Shown: in pieces, positions 1-6,249 of the stretch
How the letters are laid out: each line of letters starts with the position of its first letter
Position numbering within the stretch: position 1 is the stretch's first letter
Source: Vulcanimicrobiota bacterium
Lineage (GTDB): Bacteria; Vulcanimicrobiota; Vulcanimicrobiia; Vulcanimicrobiales; Vulcanimicrobiaceae
DNA length: 9,085 nt
NCBI GenBank assembly: GCA_013289785.1
Contig: JABCZE010000042.1
Location: 1-9,085 of the forward strand
Direction: 5' to 3'
The notes under the pieces: generated by a model
What the model was told of the DNA's origin: nothing
Seen by the model: only the letters and a program-made list of their open reading frames with translations
Databases searched by the model: none
Made by a program: the position numbers and the translations under genes

Positions 1-366
1 GTCAACATCAGCGTTAACGCCAGCGTTGCCTCCGCCGGTGGCATTCAGTGGGACGGCAAGTACGTAGCCGTCGACGATAATACGAATAACATCGTCTACG
101 AGTTGAGCGTCGCGGGTTCGGCTGCAACGGTCGAGGGCACGACCGACCTGAAGGGAGATTGGGGTTACGAGCAGATCTACAAGTTCGCCGTTCCTCATTC
201 CAAGGAAAGTCAAGCAACAGTCCTGATCGGCGGAAACCAGGATGCAGGCGTCCTCGGATTCTGGAACTATCCGGCAGGTGGGTCGCCAACCAGCACTATC
301 GGTGGTTTGGATGCGCCGGTGGCCGCCGTGATCAGCAAGGGAAAAGGCAGCTTCAGCGACCGGTGA
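1..366 (+). CDS. C-terminal part of a beta-propeller-like (NHL/SMP-30-type) protein, 5' truncated
   Basis: The reading frame is open from the first base of the window and ends at TGA 364-366, giving 121 residues of a protein whose start lies outside. The visible part has short blade-like units: a QWDGKYVAVDD segment, a NIVYELSV strand, an ATVLIGG strand and then a LGFWNYPAGGSPTSTIGG strand. This alternation of 'GKYVAVDD' and 'YELS/WNYPAGG' is typical of secreted or lipoprotein propeller proteins with NHL-like repeats, which are common in some uncultured soil phyla. No catalytic residue can be recognised and the signal peptide, if any, is outside the window. It converges on the next gene with only two bases between the stops. 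The function is unknown; the propeller fold is an inference from the repeat pattern. Confidence 0.7.
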   Translation, partial: VNISVNASVASAGGIQWDGKYVAVDDNTNNIVYELSVAGSAATVEGTTDLKGDWGYEQIYKFAVPHSKESQATVLIGGNQDAGVLGFWNYPAGGSPTSTIGGLDAPVAAVISKGKGSFSDR

Positions 367-368
367 TG

Positions 369-1028
369 TCAGTGAGTCGCAAAAACCGTCGCGGGAATCG
401 GTTGATTCAACCGGTAATCGCCGTAAACGATCCGCGCGTTACCGCTGTAGCTCGGAAACTTTGCAACTACGGTTGCGCTGCGCGGCAGATGATATTGCGT
501 GACGCCGTGGTGGCGCTCGAAGGTTACCGTTAGCGTCGCCCCGTTGGTATACGAGAAGATAATCGACTCGATACCGTAGGTCGTGGCGCTGATCCACATC
601 GTCATGGTTTTGACACGGCTCTCGCGCCGTGGCGTACCGGTTAAGACGTAGGCGGTGTGGCGGCCATGAGGTTGCGAGACTGGCTGCGCGATCGCGTAAT
701 CACGCAACCAAGTTTGAGGCGTCCCGAGTGTCGACAGCGTGTTGCCAAATCCGCGCGCGTAGCTCGGGGGATTGTCGAGGTGGAGCGCCTGTTCGTCCGG
801 AGCCTGGTAATATTGGGTTCCGCTCATCTTGAACGGCACCGAGAGGATCGCCACTCGGACGCTGCCGCTAATCGTGACGGGAACCTGATAGGAACTGAGG
901 CCCTGCGAGCGGCTTTCGCTGCGCTGCAAAATGGCCGCGGCATCGAGCGTAGGCGGGGGGGAAGCCGTTGCCGCCGGACCGACGGCGCCCAGAACGAGCG
1001 CGAGGCTCGGTAATAGGAGAACTAGCAT
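369..1028 (-). CDS. Exported LolA/outer-membrane-lipoprotein-sorting-like protein
   Basis: This is a 219-residue protein starting at ATG. Its first 22 or so residues form a classic Sec signal peptide: hydrophobic core LVLLLPSLALVLGAV, then an AATA-S cleavage-like site with no lipobox cysteine, so it is probably periplasmic rather than a lipoprotein. The mature part opens with a helix (TLDAAAILQRSESRSQGLSSY). It is followed by many alternating beta strands, such as YVLTGTPRR, MTMWISATTYGIESI, TLTVTFERH and NARIVYGDYRLN, closing with a proline-rich end. That order (an N-terminal helix, then a half-barrel sheet with a 'W.s...g.i....' strand) is typical of LolA/LolB/RseB-like folds that bind lipids or acyl chains. 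Upstream it has only a weak GGGG ribosome site. It lies 85 bases downstream of the Usp gene on the same strand and may be cotranscribed. The fold is likely; the cargo is unknown. Confidence 0.6.
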   Translation of the reverse strand: MLVLLLPSLALVLGAVGPAATASPPPTLDAAAILQRSESRSQGLSSYQVPVTISGSVRVAILSVPFKMSGTQYYQAPDEQALHLDNPPSYARGFGNTLSTLGTPQTWLRDYAIAQPVSQPHGRHTAYVLTGTPRRESRVKTMTMWISATTYGIESIIFSYTNGATLTVTFERHHGVTQYHLPRSATVVAKFPSYSGNARIVYGDYRLNQPIPATVFATH

Positions 1029-1113
1029 TGACCCCGCTTCTACCGGCGCTAGTTCGCCCCTGCCCTCTATCCGCGGGCTCCTGTTTGTGCCATGCGCGCA
1101 GCGTAACGGTGCC

Positions 1114-1938
1114 CTACTGGCGCTCCGAACGAAGGACGATCACGGGTGTGGTGCTCGTGCGAATGATTGTTTCGGCAACACTCCCTTGCACGAGGCGTTC
1201 CAGACCGTCGCGTGCGTGACTAGCCATGATAATGACATCGCATTGTTCGGCGTGGACTTTTTGAAGAATATGCGCCGAGACGTTGCCGACGCGTGGAATG
1301 AGAGCACTTTCAGACGCGAGGCCCGCTTCGCGCGCTCGCCGGTTCGCCGATTCCAGAAATGCCTCATCGTCACGACCGGCCTCGTCGTGGACGGTGCAAA
1401 ACACGAGCTCGGCGTCGAATGCGCGTCCAAAATCGATCGCATAGCCGATCGTCGTAGCTGAAAGATCGTCGTCGACAACGGGGACGAGGACGCGGCGATA
1501 GACCTTCCCTAAAGGAGGGCGCCGTATCACGCAAAGTGGCGTCGTTGTGCGGCGAAGCACTTCTTCAGCAAGGCTACGGAAAAGCGCCCGCATAATGCCG
1601 CTTCGCCCATGCGTTCCTATGACGATCAAGCCCGGGTCTTGCGATCCCGCAAGCCTAATAATGCCGTCAGTAGGATTGTCAAAGAACACTTCTGAGGAAG
1701 CTTCAACACTCTGTTGTTGCGCCCGCTGCTTAGCGGCCGCGACGAGCTCGTTTGCGATCTGCTCTGCACACTCCCGGAGCGAGGCGAAGCTACAGTCGTC
1801 CTTGAGGAGTGAGGGGTCCAGGGCGATCGCGAAGGTCACCGGCACGCTATCGAGGCTAGCGATTGCAAGGCTCATCTCGACGGCATATTGCGATGCGGCG
1901 GAATCATCGACGGCGACGAGAATTTTCCTAAAAAACAT
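1114..1938 (-). CDS. Tandem-domain universal stress protein (UspA family)
   Basis: The 274-residue protein holds two UspA domains, about residues 1-140 and 146-274. Each starts with a beta strand and an acidic turn (ILVAVDDS; VLVPVVDDD). The first domain ends with GTHGRSG...TPLCVIRR and the second with ASHARDG...GSVAE...TPVIVLR. In ATP-binding Usps the signature is G-x2-G-x9-G-S/T. Here domain 1 keeps G108 and G111 but has R121 in place of the third glycine. Domain 2 has A239 and A242 in place of the first two glycines but keeps G252-S253. Neither site is complete, so nucleotide binding may be weak, shared or lost. The ATG lies 4 bases after the stop of the MFS gene, so the two are almost certainly cotranscribed and possibly coupled. 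Usps act in the cytoplasm during starvation, oxidative or hypoxic stress; the specific signal here cannot be read. Confidence 0.93.
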   Translation of the reverse strand: MFFRKILVAVDDSAASQYAVEMSLAIASLDSVPVTFAIALDPSLLKDDCSFASLRECAEQIANELVAAAKQRAQQQSVEASSEVFFDNPTDGIIRLAGSQDPGLIVIGTHGRSGIMRALFRSLAEEVLRRTTTPLCVIRRPPLGKVYRRVLVPVVDDDLSATTIGYAIDFGRAFDAELVFCTVHDEAGRDDEAFLESANRRAREAGLASESALIPRVGNVSAHILQKVHAEQCDVIIMASHARDGLERLVQGSVAETIIRTSTTPVIVLRSERQ

Positions 1939-1942
1939 GGCG

Positions 1943-3484
1943 TTACCGGCTCGTCGGTTTCGTCCCGAGGTCGGCGAGGAAGACGATCGGTATGACGAGC
2001 AGAACGATTCCGCCGAAGACCATCATCGCGTCTTGAAATGCGAGCGACTGAGCTTGACCGCCGACAAGCGATGCAAGCGCGCGCAGGTCACCACCCTGCT
2101 GAAGGAACTCTCCGATCGCCGGGCGCGCAGGCGTGACCGCTGCGGCGAGCGCCGTCACATGCAAGGCGTCGCGATGATCGATTAGCGTTTGGAACAATGC
2201 GGTTCCAATGTTGAGCCCCAGAGGCGCACTGACCTTATAGATGGAGACCCCCATGGGCAGCTCCGCAAGACCGAGCGTTCCCAGCACGAGCGCCGGTACG
2301 GGCTGGCTCAGCATTGAGAAGAAGAGTCCGAAGACAAGGGAGACTACGATGAAGCTTCCCGTCTCGGCGGTCGTCGTCATCGACAGCGCATAGGCAAAGA
2401 ACGTGACGGCGCTTACGATGGCCGCAACGCAAATCACGGTGCGCACGCCGAGAATGCGCTGCTTTACGAGGGCAAAGGCCACGATGATTCCGACGATATA
2501 CGTGGCGAGCCGGAGCAGGACTATTGCGCCGGCGACCGTTTCCGTTGCCTGAATCTGCGTCTCCAGGTACTGAACGAACACGAGGATTGAATATCCCACG
2601 ATCCCCAGGACGATATTGAAGGCTCCGCCGACGGCAAGGTTGCGTTTTTCGCTAATCAAGCGGAAGTTGACGTGCGGAGCGGTTGCTCCAAGCTCCCAAA
2701 GAACGAATGCCGGGGCTGCGACGACGAGGACTACAAACGCGATCGTTATCGACGGGTCATCGAACCAATTGCGGCGCTCGCCCTCGTTCGCAAGATACTG
2801 CAACGCTCCGAACATCATAATAGATAGTGCGTAACCGACGACGTCGGGCCGGAGCCGTCGCTGTGGGGTACCGCTCGACGGCGCTGCAAGGTAGACGAGG
2901 GCCGTCCCTATCAAGGCGGCGATCATCCCAAAAAAGTAGACGTCGGTGCCGCCGTAGTTTTCGCTGATGTATCCGCCGATCAGGTTGCCCATTAGCCCCG
3001 AGCCCAGGACGAGCGTCACAAAATATGGTGGAGCGAACGGCAGCAGGGCGAGTGGCAACGACGTGAAGAGCAAGATCGCTGCCGGGACGAAGACGCAGCC
3101 GAGCATCATGCCTTGCACGAAGCGCAAGCCGATCTCGAGCGGGAAAGCGTGTGCCAGAAGTAACGCAAGTGATATGAGACTGTAGCCTGCGAGTCCCGTG
3201 AGCAGCAACGTCTTTCCACCGATGCGCGCGTATAGCCACGGAGAGAAGAGGATCGTGGAGTAGTAGGGGGCGTTGAAGGCGGTGAGGATCCACGACGCTT
3301 CGTCGGGTGTTGCGGCCAAATTGCCTTGGAGATAGGGAATGCCGCTGTTGACGATATTCGTGGCGGTGCCGTCGATCAGCACTGCGAGGCTCGCGGCTGC
3401 GCAGATCGCGAAGAGCCGTGGCCCACTCTGAGGGGACTGCTTTATTTCCGCAACCGCGATCAGCTGCTCGCGGAGCTTATACAA
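1943..3484 (-). CDS. MFS transporter, DHA2-type (14-TM drug:H+ antiporter-like)
   Basis: A long hydrophobic protein with about 14 membrane segments, beginning LFAICAAASLAVLIDGTATNIV and ending with a FGGIVLLVIPIVFLADLG helix. The opening 'LIDGTATNIVNSGIPYLQGNL....ASWILTAF' aligns with the DHA2 pattern 'LD.TIVNVALP.I...L......W..t.Y', so it belongs to the EmrB/QacA-like exporters. Two family motifs are altered. The loop 2-3 motif A (G.L.DR.GRK) reads SPWLYARIGGKTLL, without the aspartate and with R/K changes. The motif C proline is missing (MGNLIGG where GP..GG is usual). The start is uncertain. I chose TTG 3484, which gives 513 residues, overlaps the stop of the small HTH ORF and follows an ACGGA. 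In-frame GTG codons at 3547, 3538 and 3526 would add a very basic, hydrophilic leader. No membrane-fusion partner gene is nearby. Confidence 0.9.
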   Translation of the reverse strand: MYKLREQLIAVAEIKQSPQSGPRLFAICAAASLAVLIDGTATNIVNSGIPYLQGNLAATPDEASWILTAFNAPYYSTILFSPWLYARIGGKTLLLTGLAGYSLISLALLLAHAFPLEIGLRFVQGMMLGCVFVPAAILLFTSLPLALLPFAPPYFVTLVLGSGLMGNLIGGYISENYGGTDVYFFGMIAALIGTALVYLAAPSSGTPQRRLRPDVVGYALSIMMFGALQYLANEGERRNWFDDPSITIAFVVLVVAAPAFVLWELGATAPHVNFRLISEKRNLAVGGAFNIVLGIVGYSILVFVQYLETQIQATETVAGAIVLLRLATYIVGIIVAFALVKQRILGVRTVICVAAIVSAVTFFAYALSMTTTAETGSFIVVSLVFGLFFSMLSQPVPALVLGTLGLAELPMGVSIYKVSAPLGLNIGTALFQTLIDHRDALHVTALAAAVTPARPAIGEFLQQGGDLRALASLVGGQAQSLAFQDAMMVFGGIVLLVIPIVFLADLGTKPTSR

Positions 3485-3641
3485 GTTTTTCCGTCTCGCT
3501 TTGTACAGAGCCCGGCTGCGCTCCACGTTCGAGCGCACCGATCGCACTGGGGCTCACACCCGAACGCTCCCCGAGGTGCTCTTGGGACAGACCGGCAACG
3601 ACGCGGTGGCCTTTTAGTGGCCGTGCGAAGCTCTCGACCAT
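3477..3641 (-). CDS. Small XRE/Cro-like helix-turn-helix ORF (possibly a truncated regulator)
   Basis: From ATG 3641 this reads 54 residues. Residues 6-51 match the XRE helix-turn-helix pattern well: helix 1 ARPLKGHRVVAG, helix 2 LSQEHLGERSG, recognition helix VSPSAIGALERGA, then SVQSETEKLV for helix 4. The usual fifth helix and any effector domain are absent, because TAA 3479-3477 follows directly. An in-frame GTG at 3713 would give 78 residues with an unrecognised leader. The stop overlaps the likely TTG start of the MFS gene, so translation may be coupled, and the ORF sits between two divergent transcription units, a classic place for a local repressor. It could instead be a decayed remnant of a larger HTH protein like the one at the right edge of the window. 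The HTH match is strong; expression as a functional protein is inference. Confidence 0.5.
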   Translation of the reverse strand: MVESFARPLKGHRVVAGLSQEHLGERSGVSPSAIGALERGAQPGSVQSETEKLV

Positions 3642-3721
3642 GGCCAGGATCGCTTCGTCGGAAGCGATGCCTACGCCTAGCCGAGGATCAGCTGCGCAGC
3701 CACTCCAAAGCACTTCTCCTG

Positions 3722-3726
3722 AAGGA
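3722..3726 (+). promoter_or_regulatory. Ribosome binding site for the nitroreductase
   Basis: AAGGA lies six bases before TTG 3733 and is the best Shine-Dalgarno match near the 5' end of the nitroreductase. The alternative GTG 3760 has only GAGGG, 13 bases away, so this site favours the TTG start. Confidence 0.45.
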
Positions 3727-3732
3727 CTTCGC

Positions 3733-4761
3733 TTGGGTGGTGAGGGTATCCGACAACGCGTGACTGACAGTTGGGATCACCTGCTCGAAACGGCCATTTT
3801 AGCGCCGTCGCCTCACAACGTGCAGCCGTGGGCAATTCGCATCGAGGATTGCTCGACGGCAACCTTGTTCATGGATCTGCAGCGCGCGCTACCTCAGGAG
3901 GATGTGACGGGGAGTTTCCTGATCTCGGCGATGGGGTTATTTCTGGAGACGCTGGCGATCGCCGCGGCGCACCAGCACAAAAAACTCAGCTACGTTGTCA
4001 GCGAGGACCTGCCGGAGATCCCCAAGCGCATCCGCGTCGCCGACGAACTCCTGCCGATCGCGAAGATGCGACTCGATGACGAATCGAACGTGAAATCGGA
4101 GTTTGAGATAGACCTCGTCATTCGGCGGGCGACCGCGCGGATGGCATACGAAGCCACACCGGTTCCGGAGGAATCGTTACGGCGGCTCGCTGAGGTCGCA
4201 GCCGCGCGAGGAGCGATCTTCGGGTCGACGGCAGACCGGGCGGAAATCCGCGCGATCGCCGACGTCAACATCGCCACGATATTCCATGACCTCAACGATG
4301 CGAACTACCATGGCGAAATCGCTCCGTGGTTCCGATGCGGCGAGAGACAGGAACGGGGGCATCGAGATGGGCTGTCGAGCCGTTGCATGAGCATGAGCTC
4401 GCTCGAGCTTTCGATCGCGAAGAACGCGCCCGGGCTGCTGCGTCTACCGGGCTTGAGCGCCGGAGCGGCCGCGCACTATCGGCGCGCGTTTGCGACCCCG
4501 TGCATCGGGTGGTTGAGCGGCGACTTTTGGGAGCCGATGGCGGCGCTGAAATCGGGGCACGCGCTGATGCGCTTCTGGCTGTCGGTAACTGCGGAGGGAT
4601 TGTCGCTGCATCCGCTTGGCAATCTGGTCACCAACCGCTCGGCGGCGAAGCAAATCGAATCCATAACAGGCGCTACGAACGTATGGCTCGTCTTCAAGCT
4701 GGGCTATGCCGGCAACGTGCCGAGAAGCCTGCGCCGGCCGCTCGCGGACTTTCTGCGGTGA
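3733..4761 (+). CDS. Acg-type FMN-binding nitroreductase-family oxidoreductase
   Basis: Read from TTG 3733 this is 342 residues; GTG 3760 would give 333, and both fit the family's roughly 330. The N-terminal signature LAPSPHNVQPW (residues 23-33) matches the 'aPS.HNtQPW' FMN-binding motif of the Acg/Rv3131 branch of nitroreductases. The middle carries the YHGEIAPWFR segment (192-201) followed by RDGL (211-214). The C-terminal half ends with GLSLHPLGN (289-297) and WLVFKLGYAG (318-327), the usual closing motif. Acg-type proteins hold two fused nitroreductase-like halves and one FMN. They are cytoplasmic, and the mycobacterial members are induced by hypoxia and nitric oxide; their substrates are mostly unknown. 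The stop overlaps the start of the ligase gene (GTGA), so the two enzymes are probably made together. The open frame extends upstream to 3418, but that part lacks family similarity and overlaps the opposite-strand HTH and MFS starts. Confidence 0.88.
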   Translation: MGGEGIRQRVTDSWDHLLETAILAPSPHNVQPWAIRIEDCSTATLFMDLQRALPQEDVTGSFLISAMGLFLETLAIAAAHQHKKLSYVVSEDLPEIPKRIRVADELLPIAKMRLDDESNVKSEFEIDLVIRRATARMAYEATPVPEESLRRLAEVAAARGAIFGSTADRAEIRAIADVNIATIFHDLNDANYHGEIAPWFRCGERQERGHRDGLSSRCMSMSSLELSIAKNAPGLLRLPGLSAGAAAHYRRAFATPCIGWLSGDFWEPMAALKSGHALMRFWLSVTAEGLSLHPLGNLVTNRSAAKQIESITGATNVWLVFKLGYAGNVPRSLRRPLADFLR

Positions 4762-6221
4762 TCGAAAAGGCGGCGCTGCCGCTCACGGCGCTGCTCGACC
4801 AGCTCCGTCGCTTCATCAACTGGTGCCCGCCGTTGTATGCGCTGATGAATACCAGACCGGTTCAACCTTTGCTGGCGTATCTCGGGCGCATTAAAGCGCG
4901 CGGAGTCTACGAGAAGGCCCGCCGCCACGCGCCGGCGTACCGCACGTTCCTCGCCGAGCAAGGGGTTCGCGTCCGGGTGTTGGAGGACGTTCCAGCCACC
5001 GACAAGGCAAACTACGTGAAGGCCTATTCGGTTGAGGAGCGCTGTTACGGCGGCCGCATTCCGCCGTTTGGTTCCGTGATCGACGAATCATCCGGGTCCA
5101 GCGGAGTGCCGAACAATTGGGTGCGCGGTCCAGAAGAGCGCGCGCGTGCCGGCCGCGATCTTCAATTGAACTACGGTCTGATGTTCGGCGACGCAAGCTA
5201 CTTTCTCATCAACTGCTTCGCGCTCGGCCCGTGGGCCACCGGTATGAACGTCTCGATGTCGCTCTCGAACGTCGGCATTCTCAAATCAATCGGGCCCGAC
5301 CCGGACAAATTGGAAAACACGTTGCGCCTCTTTGGTCCGAAGTACCGCTATCTGATCTTTGGCTATCCGCCGTTCATCAAGCAGTTCGTCGACAACACCG
5401 ATGTGCCGCTGGCGAGCTACGATTTGCACGCCATCGTCGGAGGCGAGGGAATATCCGAGGCGCTGCGGATGCATTTGATGGAATCTTTTAAGACCGTGCT
5501 ATCGTCTTATGGCGCTTCCGACCTGGAAATCAATCTCGCCACCGAAACCGATCTGACGATCGCCTTGAGAAAGGCGTGCATGCAAGACCGGAGCTTGTGC
5601 CTGCGTCTTTTCCGGCGAGACGCGCCACCGATGATCTTTCAATACAATCCGATCGACCACTATATCGAGTCCACCGATGAAGGCGAACTTCTCTTCACGA
5701 TTACGCGGCTCGGTACCGCGGCGCCTAAGGTGCGCTACAACCTGCACGACTCCGGTGGGATTATTACATACAACCAACTTCAGGCCGTACTCTCGGAATT
5801 TCCCGGACACGCAGGCGTCAGACCGCCGCGAGTGAGCCATTTCCCGATTCTCTACCTCTTCGGACGCAGCGACATGACCGTTCCATTCTACGGAGCGAAG
5901 GTCTCACCGGGAGATCTCGAAGCCGTCGTCAACGAACGTTGCGCCGGCACCGTCAACTCGTTTCAGTTCGGTCGCGAGGACGGGCCCGACGGCGAAGCGC
6001 GACTGCTCGTGCGGCTGGAGTGTCGTCAGGGCGTATCGGTGCCGGCGGATACCGGCGAACTCCACACTTGCATCTTCGACGGCCTAAGAGCCGTCAATCA
6101 GGATTTCAGGGAGGTCACACGGATGTTCCCGCCCGATCGCGTGAGGATCGAAGTTTACGCCTACGAGCAGGGGCCATTTGCCGGTCGCGACATTCGCATC
6201 AAGAGCAAGTACATGCTCTAG
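4758..6221 (+). CDS. AMP-forming acyl/aryl ligase, PaaK/CapK-like (ANL superfamily)
   Basis: GTG 4758 overlaps the nitroreductase TGA by four bases and gives 487 residues, slightly longer than PaaK (about 430). Motifs in order: phosphate loop ESSGSSGVPNN (110-120); FGYPPFIKQF (201-210), matching the 'YP' helix of phenylacetate-CoA ligase relatives; VGGEGIS (227-233); SSYGASDLE (249-257), the adenine-binding A5 motif with its acidic partner; YNLHDSGG (327-334), with D331 as the ribose-binding aspartate; and LFGRSDMTVPFYGAKVSPGDLE (A8 hinge, 367-388). The C-terminal GRDIRIKSKYML supplies lysines where the A10 catalytic lysine is expected. The loop lysine usual after P118 is replaced by asparagine. 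The family activates a carboxylic acid as acyl-AMP, usually passing it to CoA; the acid here cannot be predicted. The in-frame opening back to 4326 lies inside the nitroreductase gene and is a shadow. Confidence 0.85.
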   Translation: MIEKAALPLTALLDQLRRFINWCPPLYALMNTRPVQPLLAYLGRIKARGVYEKARRHAPAYRTFLAEQGVRVRVLEDVPATDKANYVKAYSVEERCYGGRIPPFGSVIDESSGSSGVPNNWVRGPEERARAGRDLQLNYGLMFGDASYFLINCFALGPWATGMNVSMSLSNVGILKSIGPDPDKLENTLRLFGPKYRYLIFGYPPFIKQFVDNTDVPLASYDLHAIVGGEGISEALRMHLMESFKTVLSSYGASDLEINLATETDLTIALRKACMQDRSLCLRLFRRDAPPMIFQYNPIDHYIESTDEGELLFTITRLGTAAPKVRYNLHDSGGIITYNQLQAVLSEFPGHAGVRPPRVSHFPILYLFGRSDMTVPFYGAKVSPGDLEAVVNERCAGTVNSFQFGREDGPDGEARLLVRLECRQGVSVPADTGELHTCIFDGLRAVNQDFREVTRMFPPDRVRIEVYAYEQGPFAGRDIRIKSKYML

Positions 6222-6225
6222 AAAG

Positions 6226-6249
6226 TTCAGCGGCGACGACGACGCTGAA
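6226..6249. terminator. Hairpin between convergent genes, candidate bidirectional terminator
   Basis: A perfect 7-base inverted repeat, TTCAGCG (6226-6232) and CGCTGAA (6243-6249), encloses a 10-base loop. It sits just past the ligase stop and includes the last codons and the stop of the helicase. The following bases are only weakly U-rich in the minus direction (CTTTCT) and A-rich in the plus direction, so intrinsic termination would be inefficient. Confidence 0.35.

Noticed and set aside
399..413. Perfect 15-base palindrome CGGTTGA-T-TCAACCG downstream of the first gene
   Set aside because: It lies within the coding sequence of the LolA-like gene, the one-base centre is too tight for an RNA hairpin with the full stem, and no T-run follows. 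Chance is likely.
1029..1113. Gap between the Usp and LolA-like genes
   Set aside because: I searched it for a terminator, promoter or small ORF and saw none convincing.
3418..3732. Upstream extension of the nitroreductase frame
   Set aside because: It is low-complexity in Arg, Ser and Pro, has no family similarity, and runs opposite to the HTH and MFS starts.
3707..3735. Possible operator TCCT-GA-AGGA in the divergent region
   Set aside because: The arms are only four bases, and the right arm is explained by the nitroreductase ribosome site.
4326..4757. Upstream extension of the ligase frame
   Set aside because: It lies wholly inside the nitroreductase gene in another frame and has no ligase motif; GTG 4758 at the GTGA overlap is the better start.
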